NCBI GenBank assembly: GCA_003241485.1 | Contig: QFQD01000100.1 | Span: 1 to 10,997 of the forward strand | DNA from: Ancylobacter novellus | Lineage (GTDB): Bacteria > Pseudomonadota > Alphaproteobacteria > Rhizobiales > Xanthobacteraceae | Direction of reading: 5' to 3' | DNA length: 10,997 nt | In this document: one piece after another, positions 1 to 7,051 of the stretch | Numbering within the stretch: the first letter of the stretch is position 1 | Layout: the number at the start of each line of letters is the position of its first letter | Position numbers and translations under genes: made by a program | Notes under the pieces: model-generated | The model's database searches: none | Seen by the model: the letters and a program-made list of their open reading frames with translations, nothing else | Told to the model about the DNA's origin: nothing

Positions 1-28
1 CGACCTACATCTTTTTCCAACCGCACGG

Positions 29-51
29 CGACGATGTCGCACGACACGTCG
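29..51. repeat. Interrupted inverted repeat upstream of the small secreted protein gene
   Basis: The arms CGACG/CGTCG and TGTCG/CGACA nest into one dyad of 10 base pairs, with a single bulged A at 34 and a two-base centre (40-41). It ends 16 bases before the start codon at 68. It could be a 5' leader hairpin or an operator half-site pair. No function can be assigned from sequence alone. Confidence 0.4.
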
Positions 52-67
52 CAGATTGGAGAAAACC

Positions 68-304
68 ATGTTCCGGATTTTGCTCGCCGCCGCCCTCATT
101 GCCACTTTCGGCATGAGCGCTGCTTCCGCTGCCGGCCGCAGCAAGGACGAGCGCGCTGCTTGGTGGCAGACCATGCGTGAATCCAAAGCCGCGATGCAGG
201 CCCATCACGGCACCCACACCGGTGCTGCCGCCCAGCCAAAGGCCACGACCCCGGCAACCAAGTCCGGCTCCAAGCCCGCGCCCGCCGCAACGCCTGCCCA
301 GTAG
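68..304 (+). CDS. Small secreted Ala/Pro/Lys-rich protein, function unknown
   Basis: This encodes 78 residues. ATG at 68 is preferred over the in-frame TTG at 56, because GGAG at 58-61 is a ribosome binding site well placed for 68 and lies inside the TTG-started frame. Residues 1-20 form a signal peptide (MFR, a hydrophobic stretch, then small residues around SAASA), so the mature protein of about 57 residues is probably periplasmic or extracellular. The mature part starts with a charged, Trp-containing segment (DERAAWWQTMRESKAAMQ) that could form a short helix. It continues into a low-complexity tail of Ala, Pro, Thr and Lys that looks disordered. I do not recognise the family. A terminator follows 35 bases after the stop, so it may be a single-gene unit, although its promoter would lie at or beyond the left edge. 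Confidence 0.7.
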   Translation: MFRILLAAALIATFGMSAASAAGRSKDERAAWWQTMRESKAAMQAHHGTHTGAAAQPKATTPATKSGSKPAPAATPAQ

Positions 305-339
305 GCCGGCGGCACCGAGAGAGAGCCCGCACACACAAG

Positions 340-375
340 AAAAAGGGCGCCGCCCTCCGTGGGGGCGCCCTTTTT
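340..375 (+). terminator. Rho-independent terminator after the small secreted protein
   Basis: A 7-bp perfect GC-rich stem (GGGCGCC at 345-351, GGCGCCC at 364-370) is flanked by AAAAA and TTTTT, extending the stem to 12 bp and giving a U-run on the plus strand. The loop is 12 bases. The A-run upstream means it may also work on the minus strand. Confidence 0.88.
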
Positions 376-466
376 CGTGCCCTGCGCCACGAATATCCGC
401 CTGTCGGCGCGCGCCCTGATTTCCCGGCTTTCCAAAGTTTAATCCATTGGCCATCTTCTGGCCGGC

Positions 467-2272
467 ATGGATGGGGCAGTTCTGTTCCTGCCGATGCTTT
501 CCCGCCTGGAGTGTTCCCCCTTGCTGCGCGCGATCCTTGCCCTGCTCGCCGATGTCTGGCGCCTGTCCATCCCGTATTTCCGTGGCGAGGATCGCTGGCG
601 CGGCGGCGCGCTGCTGGCGGCCGTCGTGGCGCTGGAGGTGGGCTGGGTCTATGCCACCGTGCTCATCAACCAGTGGAACAACACCTTCTACAACGCGATC
701 CAGGAGAAGGATTACGCCGCCTTCAAGAGCCAGCTCTGGCTGTTCTCGCTCTACGCGGTGATGGCGATCGCCATCGCCGTGTACCAGATCTATCTCCGGC
801 AATGGCTGGAGATACGCTGGCGCACCTGGATGACGGAGAAGTACCTCTCCGCCTGGCTGTCGAACGAGACGCATTACCGCATGCGCCTGAAGGGAGACAC
901 CGCCGACAACCCCGACCAGCGCATCGCCGAGGACATCCGCGCCTATATCTCGCAGACCATCGGCCTGTTCATCGGCATCCTCAACGCCGTGATGACGCTG
1001 GCATCCTTCGCGGTGATCCTGTGGGGTCTCTCGGGTGACTTCTCGTTCAACCTGTTCGGCGGGGACTGGCGCATCCCCGGCTATCTCGTCTGGGCGGCGT
1101 TCTTCTACGCGGCGGTGGGCACGGCGCTGGCGCATCTCATCGGCCGCGTGCTGGTGAAGCTGAATTTCGACCAGCAGCGCTTCGAGGCCGACTACCGCGT
1201 TGATCTTGTGCGCGTACGCGAGAATGGCGAACAGATCGCGCTGATGCAGGGAGAGCCGGTGGAACGCGAGCGGCTGCTCGCGCGGTTCGGCCATGTCGTG
1301 CACAATTACTGGGGCATCATGATTGCGCAGAAGCGGCTGACCTGGTTCACCGCCGGCTATGGGCAGATCTCCAATGTCTTCCCGATCATCGTGGTGGCGC
1401 CGGCCTATTTCTCCGGCGCGATCCAGCTCGGCCAGCTGATGCAGACCGCCTCGGCCTTCGGGCAGGTGCAGGGATCCTTCTCCTTCTTCATCAGCGCCTA
1501 TTCGACGCTGGCGGAATGGAAGGCCGTGGTCGACCGTCTGATCGGTTTCCAGCGTTCGGTGGAAGCCACCCATGCCGAGACGCTGCTCTCGGGCTTCCGG
1601 AAGGCATCGGGTGGCAATGGTGCGGCGCTTGCCATTCGCGACATGGAAGTGCGCCTGCCGGACGGGCGCGCTTTGCTGACGGTCGACGGGCTGGAAATCC
1701 GCCCCGGCGAACGCGTGCTGCTTACCGGGGCCTCGGGCTCGGGCAAGAGCACGCTGCTGCGCGCCGTTGCCGGCATCTGGCCTTATGGCCATGGCGAGGT
1801 GGCGCTGGCCGACGGCGTGCGTGTGCTCACTTTACCGCAGCGACCCTATCTGCCGATCGGCTCGCTGCGCGGGGCGCTGGCCTATCCCGATCCGATGGAG
1901 CGCTATTCGGACGAGGAACTCCGTCTGGCGCTGGAGGCGGTCGGATTGCCCGAGCTTGCCGCGCGCCTCGACGAGCGCGGCCTGTGGCCGGCGATCCTGT
2001 CGGGCGGCGAGCAGCAGCGCCTTGCCGTTGCCCGCGCATTGCTGGTGAAGCCGGACGTGCTGTTGCTGGACGAGGCGACGTCCGCGCTCGACGAGCCGGG
2101 CGAGGCGGCGCTCTACCGCGTCTTGCGGGAGGCGCTGCCGCAGGCGGCCATTCTCTCTATCGGCCACCGCTCGACGCTGCTCGATCTGCACGAGCGTCAC
2201 ATAGAGCTTCAGCGGCCGGCGGGAGAGGGGCCCGCGCGGCTCGCCGCGCTCGGACCGCTGGCGGCGGAGTGA
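467..2272 (+). CDS. ABC transporter, fused permease/ATP-binding protein of the SbmA/BacA-like YddA type
   Basis: This is a half-transporter with the membrane domain N-terminal and the ATPase C-terminal; it would act as a homodimer in the inner membrane. The membrane domain (about residues 25-370) carries family hallmarks: NQWNNTFYNAIQEKDY (68-83), a helix at about 93-110, and NPDQRIAEDI (148-157), seen in SbmA/BacA-like and Rv1819c/YddA-type proteins. The ATPase has Walker A GASGSGKST (421-429), signature LSGGEQQ (511-517), Walker B VLLLDE (531-536) and switch His567, all intact. Relatives move peptides, cobalamin or other hydrophilic compounds; the substrate cannot be predicted here. The start is uncertain: ATG 467 has no clear Shine-Dalgarno, and the in-frame ATG at 494 is possible. 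A small GGCCA/TGGCC inverted repeat (449-463) abuts the 467 start. It is convergent with the chloride channel gene, 31 bases away. Confidence 0.9.
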   Translation: MDGAVLFLPMLSRLECSPLLRAILALLADVWRLSIPYFRGEDRWRGGALLAAVVALEVGWVYATVLINQWNNTFYNAIQEKDYAAFKSQLWLFSLYAVMAIAIAVYQIYLRQWLEIRWRTWMTEKYLSAWLSNETHYRMRLKGDTADNPDQRIAEDIRAYISQTIGLFIGILNAVMTLASFAVILWGLSGDFSFNLFGGDWRIPGYLVWAAFFYAAVGTALAHLIGRVLVKLNFDQQRFEADYRVDLVRVRENGEQIALMQGEPVERERLLARFGHVVHNYWGIMIAQKRLTWFTAGYGQISNVFPIIVVAPAYFSGAIQLGQLMQTASAFGQVQGSFSFFISAYSTLAEWKAVVDRLIGFQRSVEATHAETLLSGFRKASGGNGAALAIRDMEVRLPDGRALLTVDGLEIRPGERVLLTGASGSGKSTLLRAVAGIWPYGHGEVALADGVRVLTLPQRPYLPIGSLRGALAYPDPMERYSDEELRLALEAVGLPELAARLDERGLWPAILSGGEQQRLAVARALLVKPDVLLLDEATSALDEPGEAALYRVLREALPQAAILSIGHRSTLLDLHERHIELQRPAGEGPARLAALGPLAAE

Positions 2273-2303
2273 GGGCGCCGCCGCCCGGTTCCGCCGTCGC
2301 GGT

Positions 2304-3617
2304 TCAGCCGCGGGCGGACTGGGCGGCGTCCACCCGGGCCTGTGCTTCCAGCGCCAGGGTGCGCTCCAGCAGCACTTCGTAAATCGGTCGCCCGCCCAGC
2401 TGCTGCGCGACCATATTGGCGAAGATGGTGGTCAGCATCACCGGCACCATCAGCGAATAGGCGCCGGTCAGTTCCATCACCAGCACCATGCCGACCAGCG
2501 GCGCGCCGATGGTAGCGGCGAAAAGCCCGCCCATGGCGGCGATCGCCAGCGCCACATGGGCGTTTTCCGGCAGCGGAATGAGAATCTCCAGCGCCGCACC
2601 GTAGCACAGGCCGATGGTGGTCGCGAGCGCGAGGATGGGCGCGAAGATGCCGCCGGCGACGCCGGTGGAATAGCTGGCCATGGTCATGACGAAGCGCAGC
2701 AGCACGATCAGCGCCAGCATGCCGAGTGCCGGGTTGTCCTTCACCAGTCTCACCGCCAGCAGTTCGCCGCCCTGCGTCGCTTCGGGCAGGGCGAACATCA
2801 GCACGCCGACGATGAGGCCGACGACCAGCGGGAGGATGTAGAAGGAGCTGCGCTGCCCCAGGCGGCGGGCCTGGTCCAGGCACCATATCAGCGTCCGGTT
2901 GAAGCCGACCCCGGCCGCGCCAAGAATGGCGCCCAGCACGATGAAGGCCGGCAGCGCGCCATAGGGCACTTCCGAGACGGCCAGCAGCATATAGGGCTCG
3001 TTGCCCGTGAGATATTCGGTCACGATCGCGCTTGCGAGCGAGGCGAGCACGACGCCGATATAGGTGCGCGGGCTATAGGGAAACTGCCGGCGGGTCTCCT
3101 CGATGACGAACAGCACGGCAGCGAGGGGCGCGTTGAATGCAGCCGCGAGGCCCGCCGCGCCGCCGGCCGCCAGCAGGCCGCGCATGTCTTCCGAGGGCAG
3201 GCGGAAGGCATCCGCCGCCGCCTTGGCGATGGAGGCGCCCATATGGATGGTGGGCCCCTCCCGACCCAGCACCATGCCGGAGGAGAGCGACAGCAGGCCG
3301 CCGCAGAACTTCACCGGCAGCACGCGATGCCAGCGCACCTGCCTCAGCCCTTCCATCGCGCCCTCGATCTCCGGCACACCGGACCCGCCGGCCTCGGGAG
3401 CGAAGCGCCGCACCAGCCAGAGCGAACTCACCGCCATCGCGGCACCGATGAGCGCGGCGGCGACATACAGGCGTGGACCGGAGAGGCCGAGTTCGTGCAC
3501 GAGATAGGCAGGCCAGGCGGCGGAGAGGTGTTCGACCCCGACATGGAAGCTGGAGCCGACGACCCCGACGACGGCGCCAACCAGCGCCGCCACCAAGTGA
3601 TACCCGCCATTCCCCAT
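2304..3617 (-). CDS. clcA: ClcA-type voltage-gated chloride channel family protein (Cl-/H+ antiporter)
   Basis: This encodes 437 residues, close to E. coli ClcA (473). It is an inner-membrane protein, dimeric in the family, exchanging chloride for protons. All key CLC motifs are visible: GSGVPE (78-83, ion-coordinating Ser79), GREGP (118-122, external gating Glu120), GGIFAP (322-327) and Tyr413 in GGRPIYEVLL, matching the central-pore Tyr of E. coli. Glu173-Glu174 lie where E. coli has its internal proton-transfer glutamate, which favours an antiporter over a passive channel. ATG 3617 is chosen because GAGGG lies about 7 bases upstream; an in-frame ATG at 3665 would add 16 residues but has no Shine-Dalgarno. 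The short C-terminus lacks CBS domains. It follows thiY by 103 bases on the same strand, with no obvious functional link. In E. coli the family supports acid resistance. Confidence 0.93.
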   Translation of the reverse strand: MGNGGYHLVAALVGAVVGVVGSSFHVGVEHLSAAWPAYLVHELGLSGPRLYVAAALIGAAMAVSSLWLVRRFAPEAGGSGVPEIEGAMEGLRQVRWHRVLPVKFCGGLLSLSSGMVLGREGPTIHMGASIAKAAADAFRLPSEDMRGLLAAGGAAGLAAAFNAPLAAVLFVIEETRRQFPYSPRTYIGVVLASLASAIVTEYLTGNEPYMLLAVSEVPYGALPAFIVLGAILGAAGVGFNRTLIWCLDQARRLGQRSSFYILPLVVGLIVGVLMFALPEATQGGELLAVRLVKDNPALGMLALIVLLRFVMTMASYSTGVAGGIFAPILALATTIGLCYGAALEILIPLPENAHVALAIAAMGGLFAATIGAPLVGMVLVMELTGAYSLMVPVMLTTIFANMVAQQLGGRPIYEVLLERTLALEAQARVDAAQSARG

Positions 3618-3634
3618 GCTTCGCCCTCGCTCAT

Positions 3635-3652
3635 GCCTGATGCCGCCTGATG
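3635..3652. repeat. Two 8-bp direct repeats upstream of clcA
   Basis: GCCTGATG occurs at 3635-3642 and again at 3645-3652, a 10-bp period (one helical turn), 18 to 35 bases upstream of the clcA start. This may be an operator or chance. Confidence 0.3.
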
Positions 3653-3720
3653 TCCCGGTTACCATTGTGGGACGAGGGCGGGAAGAGCGGGCCCGGCGAA
3701 GCAGGCGCTCGCTCCTCAGC

Positions 3721-4671
3721 TCACGGCAATGCGGGCGCGTAGGTGGAAACCGGCTCCACCTTGTCGATCAGCCCGTGGCCCTTCATGAACTCGCCGAAGC
3801 GGGCATAGCGGCCGGCATCCAGCGCGGCAGGTGCGTGGGCGAAGCGGCGCTGCGTGTCGGCCCAGGCGGTGCGGTTCAGTTCATCGTCCAGCTTGGGATT
3901 GGCGGCGACGAACGCCTTCCACGCCTCGTCCGGGTGGTTGAGCGTGTAGATGGTGGCGTCCTCCACCGCCGCGAGGAAGCGCTTGAGGCGCGGATCGCCG
4001 ATCTTGTCCTTGTGGGTGACATAGATCAGTTCGTCGAACACCGGCACGCCATGCTCCTCGGGGAAGAAGGCGACGCCCTCCTTGCCTTCGAGCTTGATCT
4101 GGGTGAGCTCGAAGTTGCGGTAAGCGCCGATGACCGCGTCGACCTTGCCGGCGACGAGGGCGGGGGAGAGCGCGAAATTGACGTTGATCATGGTCACGTC
4201 GGTCGGCTTCAGCCCGGCGCTCGCCAGCATGGTGCCGAGCAACGCGTCCTCCAGACCGGCCACCGAATAACCCACCGTCTTGCCTTTGAGGTCCGCGATG
4301 GACTTGATCGGGCCGTCCTTCAGCGCGACCAGCGCGGTAAGCGGCGTCGAGATCAGCGTGCCGAAGCGCACCAGCGGCAGCCCCTCCTTCACCGAGAGAT
4401 AGATGTTCGGCTGGTAGCTCACCGCGACATCGGCCTGCCCGGCTGCGACGAGGCGTGGCGGGGCGGACGGGTCGGCCGGCGCGACCAGTTCCACATCCAG
4501 GTCATGGGCTTTGAAGAAGCCCTTCTCCTGCGCGATGATGAGCGGGGCGTGGTCGGGATTGACGTACCAGTCCAGCAGGACGGTGAGCTTGTCGGCCGCG
4601 GCAGCCGGGGCAAACGACAGGGAAAGCGCGAGGGCCGAGGCCGCGAGCGTCTTGGTGATGGTCTTCAACAT
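3721..4671 (-). CDS. thiY: ThiY-like ABC transporter substrate-binding protein (NMT1/THI5 family, thiamin pyrimidine precursor uptake)
   Basis: This encodes 316 residues. ATG 4671 has an excellent Shine-Dalgarno, GGAGGAG (minus strand, 4677-4683); the open frame upstream to 5049 is non-coding and holds the riboswitch. Residues 1-26 are a Sec signal peptide ending in APAAAA, so the mature protein is periplasmic. The NMT1/THI5 fold is recognisable from LTVLLDWYVNPDHAPLIIAQ (29-48), then GFF, a VAVSYQPN segment, and LKGKTVGYSVAGLEDALLG. Family members bind N-formyl-4-amino-5-aminomethyl-2-methylpyrimidine, a breakdown product of thiamin, for salvage into the HMP branch of thiamin synthesis. The TPP riboswitch directly upstream strongly supports a thiamin role, although the exact ligand is inferred. 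The matching permease is probably the gene at 6145-6897; no ATPase gene lies nearby. Confidence 0.92.
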   Translation of the reverse strand: MLKTITKTLAASALALSLSFAPAAAADKLTVLLDWYVNPDHAPLIIAQEKGFFKAHDLDVELVAPADPSAPPRLVAAGQADVAVSYQPNIYLSVKEGLPLVRFGTLISTPLTALVALKDGPIKSIADLKGKTVGYSVAGLEDALLGTMLASAGLKPTDVTMINVNFALSPALVAGKVDAVIGAYRNFELTQIKLEGKEGVAFFPEEHGVPVFDELIYVTHKDKIGDPRLKRFLAAVEDATIYTLNHPDEAWKAFVAANPKLDDELNRTAWADTQRRFAHAPAALDAGRYARFGEFMKGHGLIDKVEPVSTYAPALP

Positions 4672-4672
4672 T

Positions 4673-4696
4673 GGATCTCCTCCGATTTGGAGATCC
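4673..4696 (-). promoter_or_regulatory. Hairpin masking the thiY Shine-Dalgarno (riboswitch expression platform)
   Basis: Read on the minus strand, GGATCTCC (4689-4696) is perfectly complementary to GGAGATCC (4673-4680), an 8-bp stem with an 8-base loop. The 3' arm contains half of the Shine-Dalgarno GGAGGAG, and the rest of it lies in the loop, so folding would block ribosome access. There is no U-run, so translational rather than transcriptional control is the likely mode of the TPP riboswitch upstream. Confidence 0.75.
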
Positions 4697-4750
4697 GGCG
4701 CATGAGCTATCGGGGGAATCCGGCGCGGGCATGAATGGCCCCGCCGTCGC

Positions 4751-4846
4751 TCCGTCCCTTCGCCGGCATGACCCGGATCAGGTTCAAAGGGTCTGGCGGA
4801 TGCCATCTCAGCCCCTTGATCGTGAGATCGCGGGACACCCCTCGGA
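4751..4846 (-). ncRNA. TPP riboswitch (thi-box aptamer)
   Basis: The minus-strand RNA has the canonical thi-box elements in order: a GAGGGGUGUC segment at the 5' side (about 4833-4843), GGGGCUGAGA with the pyrimidine-sensing CUGAGA core (4806-4811), CCCUUUGAACCUGAUC (4776-4787 at its core), then CCGGGUCAUGCCGGCGAAGGGA closing the aptamer. P1 can form between UCCG (4843-4846) and CGGA (4751-4754). P2 and P3 variable arms lie between. It binds thiamin pyrophosphate and represses the downstream gene, here thiY, whose start is 79 bases after the aptamer. Confidence 0.96.
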
Positions 4847-4853
4847 CGCGGCG

Positions 4854-4882
4854 ACGCTAGCAGAGCTGGCATGTCACCGCAA
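4854..4882 (-). promoter_or_regulatory. Candidate sigma-70-like promoter for the riboswitch-thiY transcript
   Basis: On the minus strand, TTGCGG (4877-4882) and TAGCGT (4854-4859) are separated by exactly 17 bases, which would start transcription just before the aptamer. Each box matches only 3 of 6 consensus positions. The -35 box lies in a CCGCA/TGCGG palindrome (4877-4888). The position is attractive but the boxes are weak. Confidence 0.35.
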
Positions 4883-4909
4883 ATGCGGGAGGAACGGCGG
4901 GTTTGGCGT

Positions 4910-6100
4910 CTAGGCGCCCCGCCACCCCTCCAGATGCACCACGCGCTCCACGCCGGCGAAGCGGGCGATCCGGGCGAGTTCGGCGTCGAGCGCGGCAAGG
5001 CGGCCGCCGGAGGCCCGCACCCCCGGTTCCAGCCAAAGGCGGCGCACATCGAGCGTGCCGGATTTGCGGTCGGCCTTCATGTCGATGCGCCCGATCAGCC
5101 GGTCGCCCTCCAGGATCGGGAAGACGTAATAGCCCCAGACGCGCTTTTCCGCCGGGACGAACACCTCGATCCGATAGTTGAAGCCGAAGAGCCGCTCCGC
5201 CCGGTTGCGGTCGCGCAGCAGCGGGTCGAACGGGCTCAGCACCCGCAGGCGGTTCGGCGCTGGCGGCAGCGCATCGAACATTGCCGCGCTGCCGGCGAAA
5301 GCATGTGAGGCGCGCGGCTTGCTGCCGTCAGTCAGCGTGATGGTGACGGGCTCCAGCGTGTCGCGATTGGCTGCCACCCAGGCTTTGGCCTCTTCCGGCG
5401 AGACGAGATCCCAGAAGGCGGCGATTTCGCCATGGGTGGCGAAGCCCAGTCGCTCAAGTGCACCGGTGCAGGCCCAGTCGATGAACTGCGCCTCGCTCAC
5501 CTCGCCGTGGAAATGGCGCGGGGGGATCACGCGCTCGGCGAGATCGTAGACCTTCTGGAAGCCTTCGCGCGCCGCGATGGCGAAATTGCCGGTACGCCAG
5601 TGATATTCGAGCGCGGTCTTTTCCGGGTGCCAGTTCCACCACCCGCCTGGCGGACGTTTCTCCGCTTCGAAGTCGCGCGCCATGAGCCGGCCCTCGCGCG
5701 TCACCCGCTCCAGCACGTGGTCGACATAGGATTCGAAGCCGTTCTCGTGCCAGCTGCGCCAGCGCTCGGCAAGGCGCAGGCGCGCGCGGGCGAAGCGGTG
5801 TTTCCAATAGACGAAATAGGCGCTGGGAATGATGGCGGCGTCGTGCGTCCAGTGCTCGAACAGTTCCCCATCCCTCTCCAGCAGGGTAGCGAGGTGCTCG
5901 CGCTTATAGGTCGGGTTGCGGGCGAACAGGATGTGGTGATGGGCGCGCTCCACCGTGGCGATGCTGTCGACCTGCACGAAGCCGATCTCGCCGATCAGCT
6001 CCAGCAGCCCGGCCTTGGTGAGCGCGCCGCGCGGCCGGCTGAGACCCTGTTTCGCCAGGAAGATGCGGCGGGCATCGCAGTTGGAGAGGAGAATCGCCAT
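4910..6100 (-). CDS. ycaQ: YcaQ/AlkX-type winged-helix DNA glycosylase (HTH_42 superfamily)
   Basis: This encodes 396 residues, the usual family length. The family consists of winged-helix proteins that excise alkylated bases and unhook interstrand crosslinks. The catalytic Q-x-D motif typical of the YcaQ-like subgroup is present as QVD (residues 43-45, in GFVQVDSI), followed by the family segment VERAHHHILFARNP; AlkZ-like relatives have Q-x-Q instead. Further family landmarks are HWTHDAAIIP, the FDPLLRDRNRAERLFGF block and the C-terminal GRIDMKADRKSGTL. The protein is cytoplasmic and lacks a signal peptide. ATG 6100 is chosen because family homology starts at once, although its Shine-Dalgarno is weak. 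It lies 44 bases downstream of the ThiX-like permease on the same strand and so may be co-transcribed with it. Its position between two thiamin-uptake genes is unexpected. Confidence 0.92.
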   Translation of the reverse strand: MAILLSNCDARRIFLAKQGLSRPRGALTKAGLLELIGEIGFVQVDSIATVERAHHHILFARNPTYKREHLATLLERDGELFEHWTHDAAIIPSAYFVYWKHRFARARLRLAERWRSWHENGFESYVDHVLERVTREGRLMARDFEAEKRPPGGWWNWHPEKTALEYHWRTGNFAIAAREGFQKVYDLAERVIPPRHFHGEVSEAQFIDWACTGALERLGFATHGEIAAFWDLVSPEEAKAWVAANRDTLEPVTITLTDGSKPRASHAFAGSAAMFDALPPAPNRLRVLSPFDPLLRDRNRAERLFGFNYRIEVFVPAEKRVWGYYVFPILEGDRLIGRIDMKADRKSGTLDVRRLWLEPGVRASGGRLAALDAELARIARFAGVERVVHLEGWRGA

Positions 6101-6144
6101 GGCTCAGTGTGGCAAAGTTCTCGCTTCGTTCCAATGCTCCGCTG

Positions 6145-6897
6145 TCAGCTCGGCGCGGTTTCCGGCGCCCAGGGCAGCAGCCTTGTGAGCCCGCGGTCGA
6201 CGAGCGTGAACAGGATGAGCGCGACCGCGAGCAGGATGGCGAGCGCGGCGAACACCATGTCGGTCTGCATGCGGGCATTGGAATAGATCATGAGATAGCC
6301 AAGCCCGGCAGAGGCGCCCACCCATTCCCCCACCACGGCGCCGATCGGCGCGACGGCGGCGGCGACGCGCAGGCCCGAGGCCAGCGCCGGCAGGGCGGCG
6401 GGCACGCGGATGAAGCGCAGCGTGCCCAGCGTGCCCGCGCCATTGAGCCGGGCGAGATCGACGAGGCCCTGGTCGGCGCGGGCGAGCCCGTCGTGGAACG
6501 CCGAGGCGACGGGGAAGAAGATGATGAGGCTGGCCATCACGATCTTCGACGCGAGGCCGAAGCCGAACCAGATCACCAGCAGCGGGGCGATGGCGAACAC
6601 CGGCAGCGCCTGCGCCACCAGCAGCACCGGGCGCATGGCGCGCCGCGCGAGTGGGGAGGACGCCATGGCGAGGGCGCAGAGAATGCCGAGCACCGAGCCG
6701 CAGACGAGGCCGAGCAGCATCTCGCCCAGCGTGATCGCCGCATTGTGCGCGAGGATGGCCGCATTGTCCCAGCCGGTCGCCGCGATGCGCATCGGGCCGG
6801 GGAGTATGTAGGCGGGAATGGCGAGGAGCCGGACGGCGCCTTCCCACAGTCCGAGCAGAAACAGAGTGATGGCGAGCGTGCGCCCAATGGCGGCCAT
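6145..6897 (-). CDS. ABC transporter permease, ThiX-like (BPD_transp_1 family)
   Basis: This encodes 250 residues with about six hydrophobic helices (for example 7-20, 61-78, 98-111, 118-132, 213-233). The cytoplasmic EAA loop that docks the ATPase is readable at about 146-172, with the G at 153 in LARLNGAGTLGTLRFIRVPAALP as in the taurine/nitrate/thiamin-precursor permease class. ATG 6897 is preferred over the upstream ATG at 7083 because AGGA lies at a good distance and the upstream extension overlaps the divergent regulatory region without being membrane-like. Proximity to the TPP-regulated thiY makes it the likely ThiX partner, but the family also includes SsuC/TauC-type permeases, so substrate assignment is inference. 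No ATP-binding protein is adjacent. Confidence 0.85.
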   Translation of the reverse strand: MAAIGRTLAITLFLLGLWEGAVRLLAIPAYILPGPMRIAATGWDNAAILAHNAAITLGEMLLGLVCGSVLGILCALAMASSPLARRAMRPVLLVAQALPVFAIAPLLVIWFGFGLASKIVMASLIIFFPVASAFHDGLARADQGLVDLARLNGAGTLGTLRFIRVPAALPALASGLRVAAAVAPIGAVVGEWVGASAGLGYLMIYSNARMQTDMVFAALAILLAVALILFTLVDRGLTRLLPWAPETAPS

Positions 6898-6982
6898 GCG
6901 GCAAAATCCTATATCAGGTGCACCACTTATAGTCGGCGGCCGCGCGCCGCGCGACGGTAACGAGGGTTGGACTCCGAAGGGA

Positions 6983-6996
6983 TTGACGCCCATCAA
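6983..6996. promoter_or_regulatory. FNR/FixK-type box upstream of the universal stress protein gene
   Basis: TTGACGCCCATCAA matches the palindromic TTGA-N6-TCAA core and differs from the full FNR/FixK consensus TTGAT-N4-ATCAA at one position (C for T at 6987). Its centre is 62 bases before the usp start codon. A class II activator site would put the transcript start near 7031, leaving a leader of about 20 bases with the ribosome binding site. Family knowledge: usp genes in alphaproteobacteria are frequently in the low-oxygen FnrN/FixK regulon. Which regulator acts here is inference. Confidence 0.65.
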
Positions 6997-7051
6997 TGCG
7001 GAGCCCGATGTTTGGACGCACCTTACCAAGGGTAAAGGAGTGGAAACGCCA

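Noticed and set aside
5..1792. A 595-codon open frame on the minus strand
   Set aside because: It is antisense to the SbmA/YddA-like ABC transporter, crosses the terminator and the small secreted gene, is dominated by Arg/His/Gly/Gln, and has no domain. It is a GC-rich shadow frame.
2281..2317. CCGCCCG/CGGGCGG inverted repeat between the ABC transporter and clcA genes as a terminator
   Set aside because: A 7-bp stem with a 23-base loop, no T-run on either strand, and it overlaps the clcA stop; not convincing.
2556..3650. A 364-codon open frame on the plus strand
   Set aside because: Antisense to clcA, whose CLC motifs are unmistakable; the translated product is low-complexity and Asp/His/Arg/Gln-rich.
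3616..4734. A 372-codon open frame on the plus strand
   Set aside because: Antisense to thiY and its Shine-Dalgarno hairpin; no domain and biased composition.
4672..5049. N-terminal extension of the thiY frame
   Set aside because: The extension translates through the TPP riboswitch and into ycaQ; the signal peptide and strong Shine-Dalgarno place the start at 4671.
6818..7051. N-terminal extension of the universal stress protein frame
   Set aside because: It crosses the divergent promoter region and the permease start, and the Usp fold begins at MIKDILV (7052).
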